Counted from the stretch's first letter, positions 17,117 to 26,340 are shown. The stretch: DNA of 64,000 nucleotides from Acidobacteriota bacterium (GCA_028872955.1 JAGWNX010000008.1:1-64000); one strand, 5' to 3'. Program-made: numbers and translations. Notes: generated by a model not told the origin, from the letters alone.

Positions 17117-19814
17117 CCTGAACCTCCATCTGCTGTGTTCTGTCTGCGCGGTGTAATGCCGCATGGTACCGGGCATTCGAGTGCGCACTCGTCGTTGCAT
17201 CCCACGCGCCCAGCGCAAGCCCGTGCAATGCGGGTTGCACGAGGGAGGAAGTGAAGACACGTCCCTGCCCCGTCACCGGCGTGTACTCGAGATCAACCGG
17301 CACAGCAAAGGTCGCCGTGCTGCCCGCATGTTCAAAGTGCGTCACGCCCATCGCGCTCGCCTGCCCGGAGACCTCATCCCACAGTAAGCACTCGGCCTCG
17401 CAGACAAGATCCGCGAAACGATGCCTGCCGGGCCCCATGAACACATGCGCCCTGGGCAGCTGCAGCCCGCGCTCCGCAGGTTGCACCATCCCGGGGGATG
17501 GGGCAAGTGCGAAGAGCAACTCCGCCTCCCTGGTCCGATGCCGCATCGCCAGCCGCCAGCGCGTGTACCGCGGATAGCGCGCGTCCGCCAGCGCTTCGTT
17601 GCCCGTATAGTTCAGGCCATAGATGTAGCCCGGAATCCAGGTGGGCTCCGCCAGTTCGACCTGCGACTGCTGCACATCACCCAGGACAGTCGCATACAAC
17701 TCGCCATGTTCGTCGTTGTCCAGCCCTTTGCTGCCGCGTTTGATTCCGGCGATTAACTCCGCCTGGCCTCCGGTCAAACGAACGGTGTGGTCGCCCATGT
17801 CGGTCGCTCGGCCAGAGCAATGCAGGTGCGTGGCAAATTGCAGAGCTTGCTGAGCACGAAAGGAGTCGGCCATCACGATCACACCATGCAGTCGATCAAA
17901 GATGCAGATGCGCTCCGCCGCATCCACTCGCAGTGCAGGATGGAGCGCATGGGTCAGCACCACATGCACATAGACGAAACGCTCCGAGCAGAGGTAGCGG
18001 CGAATCACACTGTTCTGCTCTGGCCGCACTGCTCCGTTCAGGTACTGGCCATCTGTGACGCCACCGCCGTCTTCAAGACACAGGGTGTTTGTGAGCGCGC
18101 TCTGGATGCCGTACGAGCTGATGTTAAGGTTGCAGAGCACCGGTCGTCCGTCCACTGCTACTTCAACCGCCCCGAGCGAGGGAGCAAACTCGCGGTTCTG
18201 CGGCATGAGCGTAAAGCTCGCGCGCTGCCCTGCTTTTGCTCCAGCGGACATGGATACGGAGACGCGCGGCGGATGCTGCGAGCTCATGATCACGTCGCCG
18301 ATCTCACGTGCAAAGAGCGGCTCCTGCGGCAGATCTGCGACCGGCCCCACGAGCGGCGGAGCGTAGAGCAGATCGAAGATACCCAGTGAGACATCCCCGG
18401 CCTGGCTCAGCTCTCGCGCGTAGAAGGTTCGATAGATGGCTTCGATACCCGGCGTAGGACAGAAGCGATGCAGAAACGCGGTGAGAAAACGGTGTTCGCG
18501 TGTGCGCGTGCCCCGTTGCAGCTCCTGGCTGTTCGGGGCCTCAAAACAGGTGAGCAATGCCGCTCCAAGATTCTGCAGAAAAGCGCTGGCAGCAACCTCC
18601 GGCAGTGGTCCGGCAAAGCTGCTTGCGGCGGCCAGATAAAGCACCAGATGAAACGGAAAGTACGTCGCCCAGGCCGCCTTCCCGCTGGCCGGATACAGCT
18701 GCAGGCTGTCGATAAACAGGCCGTGGAAGAACGGCAGCGCGTGTCGCGCGATTGCCAGTTCCTCATAGAAAGCCATGCACGCGATCGCCGTGCCGTTCCA
18801 GCTTCCGAGCGAATGCGGATCAATGGCGGGATAGCCCATGTACGCTCGCTGCAGCACGGTGAAGTCGTACATCTTCTGCAGATATTCCTCTGCCTTATTC
18901 CGCAACGCAATTCGGTGCGAATCCTGCAGCAAGGGTTGCAGGCAGTCCCATGCGAGGGCAACGTGGAAGAGCCGCAGCGAGATGCCGCGATCGTTCTCAC
19001 CTCCCATCAGCAGAGGGTCCGGCCGCCCGCTCCAGGTAAGGGCCTGCGCCAGTTCCATCACCCCCTCCAGCGCGCGAATGCCCACGGTCGCATCGCCGGT
19101 GATTGCGTAGTAGATCATCGCCAGCGAGAGGGTACCCTGACTGTTGTCGGTGAGCATCACCAGCGGCTCATCGTGCAGCAAGGCACTCAGTGCGTCCATC
19201 TCGGCCATGCCGCGCCATCGCTGCTCGCACGCGGCGAACTGCGTCGCCGTGGCAAACAACCGCGGCCCCGCTGGATGGAGCGGCTGCAACGCGACGCGCC
19301 TGCGGTCGTCCTCGCGGATCTCGATGCTCGCGATGCGGTCCCAGCCCATGCGCTCGCGGTCGTGCTCGGTGAGTTCGAGCAGCAGCTCTGTGCTGTCTGC
19401 ATCCGCTTCAAAGCCGAGGTCAGCGATAAGGCGGCCCTCAGCGATCTGCTCGGGGCCGGGCATAGCAAACCACAGTCCGCCGGTACGTCTTCCATTCACA
19501 AAGACACGCGCCATCGGCAGCGCCATCACATTGTGAATGTGATCGAGATCCCACGGCCCAACAGGCACGCGCTTTCCGTCTGGAACGCGTACCATCTCGA
19601 CGCTCGCCGTCGTCATATCAAAGGCTTGAGGGCGCGTGTGCAGGAGCACGCGATAGATACCCTTGGGAAGGTTATGTCGGATCTTCAGTCGAACGCGGTC
19701 TGCTTCAACGTCGGTCACCTGGCCGGTTAGGTCCACCAGCTCAACACGGTCAGATGTTCCCAGCCGGCTCTGGATGGGCTTGAGGTAAGCGACTAGATCT
19801 TGGTTAAGCATCAT
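17103..19814 (-). CDS. Large heparinase II/III-like alpha-toroid protein, no signal peptide
   Basis: 903-residue protein. An N-terminal beta-rich domain (to about 170) is followed by a helical (alpha/alpha) toroid (about 190-500; TDNSQGTLSLAMIYYAITGD is typical of such toroids) and a long C-terminal beta-sandwich (about 510-900). This is the layout of heparinase II/III-like and related polysaccharide lyases. The Asn-His pair of known lyases is not evident; SLGSWNGTAIA occupies a similar position, so catalytic activity is unproven. No signal peptide is visible, so a cytoplasmic oligosaccharide substrate imported by the adjacent MFS protein is likely. Start uncertain: ATG 19814, ATG 19811 or TTG 19835. 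Confidence 0.5.
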   Translation of the reverse strand: MMLNQDLVAYLKPIQSRLGTSDRVELVDLTGQVTDVEADRVRLKIRHNLPKGIYRVLLHTRPQAFDMTTASVEMVRVPDGKRVPVGPWDLDHIHNVMALPMARVFVNGRRTGGLWFAMPGPEQIAEGRLIADLGFEADADSTELLLELTEHDRERMGWDRIASIEIREDDRRRVALQPLHPAGPRLFATATQFAACEQRWRGMAEMDALSALLHDEPLVMLTDNSQGTLSLAMIYYAITGDATVGIRALEGVMELAQALTWSGRPDPLLMGGENDRGISLRLFHVALAWDCLQPLLQDSHRIALRNKAEEYLQKMYDFTVLQRAYMGYPAIDPHSLGSWNGTAIACMAFYEELAIARHALPFFHGLFIDSLQLYPASGKAAWATYFPFHLVLYLAAASSFAGPLPEVAASAFLQNLGAALLTCFEAPNSQELQRGTRTREHRFLTAFLHRFCPTPGIEAIYRTFYARELSQAGDVSLGIFDLLYAPPLVGPVADLPQEPLFAREIGDVIMSSQHPPRVSVSMSAGAKAGQRASFTLMPQNREFAPSLGAVEVAVDGRPVLCNLNISSYGIQSALTNTLCLEDGGGVTDGQYLNGAVRPEQNSVIRRYLCSERFVYVHVVLTHALHPALRVDAAERICIFDRLHGVIVMADSFRAQQALQFATHLHCSGRATDMGDHTVRLTGGQAELIAGIKRGSKGLDNDEHGELYATVLGDVQQSQVELAEPTWIPGYIYGLNYTGNEALADARYPRYTRWRLAMRHRTREAELLFALAPSPGMVQPAERGLQLPRAHVFMGPGRHRFADLVCEAECLLWDEVSGQASAMGVTHFEHAGSTATFAVPVDLEYTPVTGQGRVFTSSLVQPALHGLALGAWDATTSAHSNARYHAALHRADRTQQMEVQDGKR

Positions 19815-19889
19815 CCCTTTATGTCCGCCTGCCAAGCCGTTGGAAGTGTTTCGGGGTGCCGTTTCCCCTCTACCTTATGCCACATTTGC

Positions 19890-19923
19890 GCCGTCTGCCA
19901 CGCCCATCGACGTGGCAGACGGC
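19890..19923. terminator. 13-bp perfect hairpin between the receptor gene and the rest of the operon
   Basis: GCCGTCTGCCACG (19890-19902) is perfectly complementary to CGTGGCAGACGGC (19911-19923) with an 8-nt loop. It lies 67 bp after the receptor stop codon. There is no U tract, so it may act as a partial terminator or mRNA-stabilising hairpin that keeps receptor mRNA above that of the downstream metabolic genes. Confidence 0.6.
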
Positions 19924-19990
19924 AAGCCTTGGTTGGTCAGTAGAACATTTGGAGAGGCGCGGCTGCGAGCACTACGCAGCCGCACATGGG

Positions 19991-22900
19991 TTAGAAGTTG
20001 TACTTGAGCGCGAGTTGGATCTGCCGCGCCCCCTCTGACGTATTGACCTGGCCGATCGTGCTGGTGCTCGGATTGATCGCTCCGGTCGTTGGGTCGGTTA
20101 CAGTCAGGCCACCGTTGTTCGGGGCGTCAAGGATGGTGTGGTTGAAGGCGTTGACGAACTCAGCACGGAACTCCACATTCTGGCTGTCCGTAATGCTGAA
20201 CGTCTTCGCCACGCTGGCGTCGATCTTCTGCTCGCCCGGTCCATAGACGGAGCTCACACTGCAGTTACCAAACGTCCCTGCCGTGGGCTCTGTGTAAGAA
20301 GACGGATCAAACCACCGGTAGCCAAAGAACCCATTGCCGATCGGCTGCTTGTGCAGCACACGCGGCGGAGCCACGCAGTTCGGACGATTCTGGAACGAGT
20401 TGGTTCCAGAGTGGTCATCGTTCGAGCTGAGTGTCAGCGGGAAGCCACCACGGAAGGTCGGAATCGCGCTCACCTTCCAGCCGCCCACCACCGCATCCGC
20501 AACCCGGTTCATGTCCTTACCGAACTGCTTGCCGCGGCCGAAGGGAAGCTCGTAGATCACGTAGCCGGTAAAGTCACCCTTCACGTTGTAGTAGCAAGCT
20601 CCCGTCTCACCGTTCGGGTTATAGGTGTTCTGCCACCAAGCGCCCGGACCCGACGACTGCGAACCCTCGCCGAAGAAGCCCTGGGAGTTCGTCATGCATC
20701 GCGACCACGAGTAGTTCACGTTGTACGAAAGGCCATGGTTCAGGCGGCCCTCCAACTGCGTCTGCAGCGAGTTGTAGCTCTGGTGCGCCTCGGCAAACGT
20801 ACCGAAGATGAAGGCGACCTGGTTCAGCACCGCCTGGTTGTTGGCAAAGAACGGAGAAGGCTTCACAACGCCGGGTGAAACCCAAACACCCTGCGTCAGC
20901 AACTCAGCATCTGTCAGATGCCGCGTCGCCTGGCCCACGTATCCGATCTGGAACGTCGCAGAGCGCGAAAACTCGTGCTGCACAAACAGGCTCCACTGGC
21001 CAGCCTTCGCCGGCTGGACCTTCTTGTCCCACGAGAAGATGATCGCGCCCTTGTAGCAGATCGGCGCCGCGCTCTGCAGGCCAGAGATCGTGCATCCCGC
21101 CGGGATGGCGATCGGCGTAAAGCCCTGGTCGAGCGTCGTCGTCGGGTAGGACAGGGTGCTGTAGTTCGCACTTGCAGAGATCGGCCGCGGCGGGTTCTGC
21201 GCCAGGCGCAGGCCCAGGCCGGTGCCTTCCATGAACGAAGACATTCCAAACGCAGCGCGGATTGTCGTCTTCGGCAGGACCTGGTACGCCACACCAAGGC
21301 GCGGCTGCCAGTTGCCAATGCCGTTGTACGAGTTGTACAGCGCGTTGCTGTTACCGTTCACACCGGGCTGCTCAAAGTTTCCGGTCTGCGGATCCCAGTT
21401 CACTTGCCGATTGTGTGACTCCACAAACGGCGTGTGGTTCTCATAGCGCAGGCCCAGGTTCACGGTCAGCTTCGGGGACAGCTTCCAGTCGTCCTGCACA
21501 AACGCCGCGTAGATGCTGTTGTTCTGCTCCCACTCGCCGCCCGGGTTACCTACGCCGATCTGCGTCGGCAAGCCCAGCAGGAAGTCCGTCTCCGGGCTGC
21601 CCGAATACGTCGACTTGAAGGTGAAGGTTCCGGCCTGGCCGTTGCTGCCGCCAAACAGGCCCGCCGTGCGTACCCGCCAACCTTGCAATCCAAACCGCGT
21701 GTTGTGTTTGCCATGCACCCAGCTCAGCGCATCCGAGTACTGAATCGACGTGTCGTAGTTGTCCGTCACGTTCGCCTTCGTTCCAAAATTGCTCACATAG
21801 CCGCCATTGAAACCCATGGCAGGCAGAAAGCTCGTCGTCAATCCAGGCAGGTTGAACAGCGAGCTCGCATTGCCAGCAAAGTTTGCAGACGTATGCCCCT
21901 GTCCGTCCTGCAGGTAGTTCACACCCAGGCGCGCATCGTTCACCAGGTTGGATGTCAGCGTGCGGGTGTACCCCGTTACGAAGTTCCAGGAGGTCACGAC
22001 ACCTGCCGTGTTGTACAGGTACGGAACCGAGTTCAGAGATGGATTGTTCAGCTTCTGGTAGGAGAACCGGCCCATCAGATGGTCCTTCTCCGACAGGGCG
22101 TAATCCAGCCGGCCATCACCCTGGTCTACGTCCGTCTTCGTCGCCTTGGTGTTGTAGGCGTTCGACTGCAGGTTACCGTTGGCCGGCGTGGGATACAGGC
22201 TGGAGCTGAGGATCGACTGCGCGGCTTTGCTCAGCTCACTTGCCGGAATCTGGTTGTTCGGGAATGGCTGGCCCGTATTCGGATCAATGATGTTCTTGCC
22301 TGCGGCCACCAGCTCAGACACATTTCCAGAGCGCTCCTTCGCCGTGAACACCGAGATCAGCGATGAGGTGCTCGGAAAGTCGAACCGCTCTGCCTCGTAA
22401 TCCGCAAAGAAGAAGAGCTTGTCCTTCAGGATCGGTCCGCCGATCGTTCCACCATACTCGTTCCAGCGCACCTTCGTCCGCGGAACAACGTTTGCAGGGT
22501 TCAGCTTGTTCATCCACTCATTTGCATTCAGCTTGTCGTTGCGGAAGAACTCAAACACCGTACCGTGGTACTTGTTGGTTCCCTCTTTGATCGTCGCGCT
22601 GATGATGCCGCCCATGTAGCTGCCAAAGTCTGCAGGCGCATTCTGCGTGATTACGCGAAACTCTTCGATCGCGTCCGGCTGAGGCGAGTACACCACATAG
22701 TTGCTGCCGGCGTCGTTGTTGTCCATGCCGTCCAGCAGGTAGCTGTTCGCCGTAAAGCGGTTGCCGTTAATCTCCGGCCGCGCCACCTGTCCGGCGTTCT
22801 GGCCGCTCTGGAAGCCCGCAATCTGCGGCGATACGGCACCCGGAGTGGTCAGCGCCAACTGGAGGTAGTTACGGCTTGCCAGCGGCAGGGTCACGTTGGT

Positions 22901-23362
22901 GGCTGCGTCGATCGTCGTGCCCACATCCGTGGTCTCCGTCTGCAGCAGCGGAGCTGCGGAGGTGACCTCAACCACCTGCGTGGCTGAGCCGACGGCCAGA
23001 TGCAGGTTAGACGAGTGCACCTGGTTGGCCTGGAGCTGGATCGAGTTCTCGACCGCAGCCTCAAAGCCCTTCGCCGTGACCCGCACCTCATAGCGACCCA
23101 CCGGCAGATGACCGACGCTGAAGTAGCCCGCCGCGTTCGTCTTCGTAGGCCACACCGTGCCGCGGTCCAGATCCTTCACCGCGACGTCTGCATTGACCAC
23201 CAGTGCGCCTGTTTGGTCAGTAATGATGCCGTTGATCGTCGCCGTCACATCCTGCGCGCTCGCCTGGCTAAGAAGAACACTCGCCATCGCCATCGCCATC
23301 AAGAAACATAGCGTCAGAGTGTAGGCGTGCTTCCGACAGTATCTTGCGAAAAATGACCTCAT
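19991..23362 (-). CDS. TonB-dependent receptor, Oar-like, with carboxypeptidase regulatory-like domain
   Basis: 1123-residue outer-membrane protein. Signal peptide at 1-36 (ending ASAQD), then a Cna_B/carboxypeptidase-regulatory-like domain at about 38-120 (INGIITDQTGALVVNADVAV), a plug region with a TonB-dependent fold, and a very long beta barrel ending in KYNF with the C-terminal aromatic insertion signal. This architecture is expanded in Acidobacteriota. It probably binds and imports the oligosaccharide processed by the genes downstream. The start at 23362 is supported by GGAGAGGG upstream and by the signal peptide. It is divergent from iclR and carries a well-formed promoter with an IclR-type palindrome in its leader. 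Confidence 0.92.
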   Translation of the reverse strand: MRSFFARYCRKHAYTLTLCFLMAMAMASVLLSQASAQDVTATINGIITDQTGALVVNADVAVKDLDRGTVWPTKTNAAGYFSVGHLPVGRYEVRVTAKGFEAAVENSIQLQANQVHSSNLHLAVGSATQVVEVTSAAPLLQTETTDVGTTIDAATNVTLPLASRNYLQLALTTPGAVSPQIAGFQSGQNAGQVARPEINGNRFTANSYLLDGMDNNDAGSNYVVYSPQPDAIEEFRVITQNAPADFGSYMGGIISATIKEGTNKYHGTVFEFFRNDKLNANEWMNKLNPANVVPRTKVRWNEYGGTIGGPILKDKLFFFADYEAERFDFPSTSSLISVFTAKERSGNVSELVAAGKNIIDPNTGQPFPNNQIPASELSKAAQSILSSSLYPTPANGNLQSNAYNTKATKTDVDQGDGRLDYALSEKDHLMGRFSYQKLNNPSLNSVPYLYNTAGVVTSWNFVTGYTRTLTSNLVNDARLGVNYLQDGQGHTSANFAGNASSLFNLPGLTTSFLPAMGFNGGYVSNFGTKANVTDNYDTSIQYSDALSWVHGKHNTRFGLQGWRVRTAGLFGGSNGQAGTFTFKSTYSGSPETDFLLGLPTQIGVGNPGGEWEQNNSIYAAFVQDDWKLSPKLTVNLGLRYENHTPFVESHNRQVNWDPQTGNFEQPGVNGNSNALYNSYNGIGNWQPRLGVAYQVLPKTTIRAAFGMSSFMEGTGLGLRLAQNPPRPISASANYSTLSYPTTTLDQGFTPIAIPAGCTISGLQSAAPICYKGAIIFSWDKKVQPAKAGQWSLFVQHEFSRSATFQIGYVGQATRHLTDAELLTQGVWVSPGVVKPSPFFANNQAVLNQVAFIFGTFAEAHQSYNSLQTQLEGRLNHGLSYNVNYSWSRCMTNSQGFFGEGSQSSGPGAWWQNTYNPNGETGACYYNVKGDFTGYVIYELPFGRGKQFGKDMNRVADAVVGGWKVSAIPTFRGGFPLTLSSNDDHSGTNSFQNRPNCVAPPRVLHKQPIGNGFFGYRWFDPSSYTEPTAGTFGNCSVSSVYGPGEQKIDASVAKTFSITDSQNVEFRAEFVNAFNHTILDAPNNGGLTVTDPTTGAINPSTSTIGQVNTSEGARQIQLALKYNF

Positions 23363-23429
23363 GTTCCCTCTCCTTGTCTTCCTTTTCGATTGCGTTCCAG
23401 TAGGCCCCGAAAGCATTACGAACAATGCA

Positions 23430-23455
23430 GTTCCGAAATGCGAAATAAATGTTTG
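23430..23455. promoter_or_regulatory. IclR-type operator candidate, copy A (receptor promoter)
   Basis: Contains TTCCGaaatgCGAAA at 23431-23445, a one-mismatch inverted repeat with 5-bp spacer. The whole 26-bp element matches copy B (26247-26272, opposite strand) at 22 of 26 positions. It starts 11 bp after the receptor -10 box and ends 67 bp before the receptor ATG, so bound protein would sit on the early transcribed region. Confidence 0.7.
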
Positions 23456-23466
23456 TATTGTGGAGC

Positions 23467-23496
23467 AACGTAACTGAATCGCCATTGCGCTGTCAA
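23467..23496 (-). promoter_or_regulatory. Putative promoter of the TonB-receptor operon
   Basis: On the minus strand, TTGACA (23496-23491) is followed by 18 bp and TACGTT (23472-23467). The -35 box is a perfect match, the -10 poor, as expected for a regulated promoter. The same arrangement recurs at 26205-26234. Confidence 0.6.
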
Positions 23497-23521
23497 GTAG
23501 GCAAGTGAGACATTTGTAAAT

Positions 23522-24316
23522 ATGAAGAAGACAAGCACAGCGATGAGCTCCACTCTTCGCTGTCTTAAGGTTCTGGAAATCCTCGCAGATGAGCCGTTCG
23601 AACTCTCGTTCAGCGAGCTTGTATCACGACTTGATGTTCCGAAGGCCTCCGCCCACCGCCTGTGCACCACGCTGATTGAGGCCAATCTCATCACGCAGGA
23701 GCCCTTTACCCGGCGCTACATGCTGAACAGCCACGCGTTGTGGATCGGTTCCGGCTACCTGCGTCACTCACCGCTGTATCGTGCCGCGTTCTTCCCCATG
23801 CAGGAGCTGGCGCTGCAGATACCCGGCACGGTGCAGCTGGGCGTGCTCGATCAGGACTACGTGCTGTTCATCCACTCCGTCGGCTACGCGGGTGCCCCGG
23901 ATGCGTTTGCCGACGTCGGCCTGCGTCGACCGATGAATGCAACGGCCTCCGGCAAGATCTTTCTTGCGGGCATGCAGCCGGACGAGGTCACACGCATCAT
24001 GGCCAAGAGCACGGAGCGCTACACTAGCAGCACCATCACCTCCGCCGAACGTATGCAGGGGGAGCTGGAGTTGGTGCGCAGGGCCCGCTATGCGCGCAAC
24101 GTGGAAGAGCTGCTGCCGCGCTATTGGGTGCTGGCCGCCGGAGTCTACGCTGGCGTGGAGGAGCTGCCTGCCGCGGCGATCAGCATCACGCTGCCACTTT
24201 CAGAGTTCTCTCCCGAGCGGGAGATGACCATCGCTGCACTGGTGAAAGAGGCTGCGCGCAAGACCTCACTGCAACTGGGACCGAACTCGGTGAGCCGCGC
24301 CGTGCTCCCCCGCTAG
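23522..24316 (+). CDS. IclR-family transcriptional regulator
   Basis: 264-residue cytoplasmic regulator. The N-terminal winged helix-turn-helix is at about residues 8-65 (LKVLEILADEPF...LVSRLDVPKASAHRLCTTL), followed by the IclR effector-binding domain at about 80-250 (RPMNATASGKIFLAGM is the typical ligand-pocket entry). The effector is unknown; IclR proteins sense small acids, sugars or aromatic compounds. It is transcribed divergently from the TonB receptor, with its start codon 26 bp from that promoter's -35 box. The repeated palindrome at 23.43 and 26.25 kb makes it the likely local regulator of both flanking operons. Confidence 0.88.
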   Translation: MKKTSTAMSSTLRCLKVLEILADEPFELSFSELVSRLDVPKASAHRLCTTLIEANLITQEPFTRRYMLNSHALWIGSGYLRHSPLYRAAFFPMQELALQIPGTVQLGVLDQDYVLFIHSVGYAGAPDAFADVGLRRPMNATASGKIFLAGMQPDEVTRIMAKSTERYTSSTITSAERMQGELELVRRARYARNVEELLPRYWVLAAGVYAGVEELPAAAISITLPLSEFSPEREMTIAALVKEAARKTSLQLGPNSVSRAVLPR

Positions 24317-24388
24317 GCGAAGGACGCGCAGCGCACACCATCGCAGCGGATTCGGATTTTGGAGGCAACGGTCGTATGATCATGGACC

Positions 24389-26191
24389 ATGCAGCTCAGC
24401 CTTTGCCACCTCGGCTACCTTCCGCATAGCCCCAAGACGCTCACGCTTCTCCCCGAAGGCGCCGAAACGCTTGCGGATCGCATTCCGTTTTACCTGCGTC
24501 AGAACTGCCTTCGGCTGGAACGTGAGCGGCCCGCGACCCCGGGTTTCTCCGCGCGCTTCCCTTCGCCGTACAACCTGCTTGCCGGGCAATTGACCGCATC
24601 GGCTGCGGCCGCCGCCTTCTACACCGGGGTGCTGCAGCGCCGCGAAACGAGGTGGGGAACACTCTGGCAGGCAGACTTCTCCGACTTCACCACGCCGGGC
24701 AGCTACCAGATCGAGACCGATCTGCAGATCACCCCGCCCTTCGCGATTCGCGAGCGCGTCTACGACCGTCTGCTCGCGGGCTACCTGACCTTCCTGCACG
24801 CACAACGTTGCGGTTGCGAGATCTTTGGCGTGCATGCGGCCTGCCACACCGATGACGGGGTGCTGGATCGCGATGGCTCCGCGTGGCCGGTGACCGGCGG
24901 CTGGCACGATGCCGGCGACTTTCGCAAATGGCTCGCCTTCACCCAGCACCACCTGGACGCGCTGGCCACCATGCTGGAGCAGTGCGCGCCTGCGCTGGAG
25001 CGTGGCGGCGTGCCCACGAGTCAGCTTACCGACGAGATCGCATGGGGCAATCGCTTCTTCCACGGCATGGTCTCCGCCGAGGGACAGGTCTTTGAAGATG
25101 TCGCTGGTGGTCGCGCACCCGCGAACGCCGCGTTGACCTACGAGCAGCACTGGTGGTTTGAGAATCATCCCGGCTGCTTTGGCGACGCCTCCGACAATCG
25201 TTGGACGGACAACGTGGCTGGCTCTGGCGATGAGCGCATGGTGCGCACCACCTACAACCCCTGGGTGCAATGGAGCTTCGTCGCCACCCAGCTGCGCGTA
25301 GCGCGACTGCTGCCAGCCGCGTCGGCAGCTGCGTGCCTAGAGCGCGCGCAACGGGCCGCATCGTATGCGCACGCGCATCCGCATGATGGGCGCTCACTCT
25401 TTCTGGCCGCCGAGCTGCGCGGCCGGCTGGAGCAACTCGTCGCCGGGCAGGCGCCCAACCAGGCACGTCTTTGCGCGGTCGCGCAGGCCTTGCTCGATCG
25501 CCAGGCCACCCAAGGCGAAGGCCTGTATGGCTACTTTCTGGAGGCGGACGCCGCCGACGCGTATCGCTCCATCGCCTTCTCTGCTGAACCCGCGCTGGCG
25601 CTGGTGCGGCTGTGTGAGCTTGAGCCTCTGCTCGAAGACCGTTCGCTCGCAGCCAGGGCCAGGACGGCGATCGAGCTCTACGTGGAGGCGTACCTGCTCG
25701 CTGACGCTGCCAGCAATCCCTTTGCGCTAACGCCGTACGGAGTCTACCTGCAGCCGGCGCACGCGGATCGCCAACACTTTCGCAACGCCGGAGGCGGGCG
25801 CGGTGTGCGCACCTTCATGCATCCGTACAACGAGCAGGGCATCGTCCACGGCACCAGCTCCGTGCTGCTGAGCCACGCGCATCTGCTGGCACGGACGGGT
25901 GTGTTATTCCACCAGCGCAGCTGGCGCAATGCGGCCGAGCGTCTGTTGCAGTGGTGTCTCGGCCACAATACGCTGAACCGCTCACTGTTCTCCGGCATCG
26001 GCTACAGGCAGCCGACGGGCTACTCGTTCCGGATTCCGCAGCTGCCCGAGGCACCGGTCACCGGCTTCATCGGGACGCCGGAGGACACGCCCTATCTGGA
26101 GACCACGACCGCCATCGAGTGGAACACGCTGGAGTACTGGAGCATCCCCTTCCTCCAGGCCGTGCAGGCCGCCTGCTGGCTGCACGGGTAA
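24389..26191 (+). CDS. Glycoside hydrolase family 9 enzyme, cytoplasmic
   Basis: 600-residue GH9 with an N-terminal Ig-like (CelD_N) domain (about 1-110, LGYLPHSPKTLTL...SYQIETDLQI) and an (alpha/alpha)6 catalytic domain. The Asp pair is in GGWHDAGDF (D174, D177) and the candidate acid is E577 in AIEWNTLEYW. No signal peptide is visible, unlike cellulases of this family; cytoplasmic GH9 members include exo-beta-glucosaminidases of chitin-oligosaccharide pathways. Together with NagA/NagB/NagK this favours an amino-sugar oligosaccharide over cellulose, as inference. It follows iclR by 72 bp and precedes the second regulated promoter. Confidence 0.8.
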   Translation: MQLSLCHLGYLPHSPKTLTLLPEGAETLADRIPFYLRQNCLRLERERPATPGFSARFPSPYNLLAGQLTASAAAAAFYTGVLQRRETRWGTLWQADFSDFTTPGSYQIETDLQITPPFAIRERVYDRLLAGYLTFLHAQRCGCEIFGVHAACHTDDGVLDRDGSAWPVTGGWHDAGDFRKWLAFTQHHLDALATMLEQCAPALERGGVPTSQLTDEIAWGNRFFHGMVSAEGQVFEDVAGGRAPANAALTYEQHWWFENHPGCFGDASDNRWTDNVAGSGDERMVRTTYNPWVQWSFVATQLRVARLLPAASAAACLERAQRAASYAHAHPHDGRSLFLAAELRGRLEQLVAGQAPNQARLCAVAQALLDRQATQGEGLYGYFLEADAADAYRSIAFSAEPALALVRLCELEPLLEDRSLAARARTAIELYVEAYLLADAASNPFALTPYGVYLQPAHADRQHFRNAGGGRGVRTFMHPYNEQGIVHGTSSVLLSHAHLLARTGVLFHQRSWRNAAERLLQWCLGHNTLNRSLFSGIGYRQPTGYSFRIPQLPEAPVTGFIGTPEDTPYLETTTAIEWNTLEYWSIPFLQAVQAACWLHG

Positions 26192-26204
26192 GGCAAGATG
26201 CGGC

Positions 26205-26234
26205 TTGACAGAGTGGATTCGGGAACTCTATGCT
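26205..26234 (+). promoter_or_regulatory. Putative promoter of the epimerase-to-permease operon
   Basis: TTGACA (26205-26210), 18 bp, TATGCT (26229-26234). The -35 is perfect and the spacer equals that of the receptor promoter. It lies just after the GH9 stop, so the downstream genes can be transcribed independently. Confidence 0.65.
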
Positions 26235-26246
26235 CTATCCGAATCT

Positions 26247-26272
26247 CAAACATTGTTTTCGCATTCCGAAAC
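26247..26272. promoter_or_regulatory. IclR-type operator candidate, copy B
   Basis: Contains the perfect inverted repeat TTTCGcattcCGAAA at 26257-26271. The 26-bp element matches copy A at 22 of 26 positions in the same orientation relative to the regulated genes, begins 12 bp after the -10 box and ends 68 bp before the ATG at 26341. A less convincing inverted repeat (GATTCGG/CCGAATC, 26216-26245) overlaps the promoter. Confidence 0.72.
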
Positions 26273-26340
26273 TTCACCTCATTCGCTTTACTCAGCCTGC
26301 ACCTGGTACCTCCGGCGCTTTAGCCTTTTGATACAGCACT

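Noticed and set aside
18468-19730. 420-codon plus-strand frame opposite the heparinase-like gene
   Set aside because: Gln/Arg/His-rich shadow; the sense strand has coherent fold segments and operon context.
19847-19862. Third IclR-type site before the heparinase-like gene
   Set aside because: GTTTCGGGGTGC matches part of the element, but the CGAAA arm, the -35 box and the spacing are missing.
21434-22366. 310-codon plus-strand frame opposite the TonB receptor
   Set aside because: Arg/Val-rich antisense shadow of a secure beta-barrel gene.
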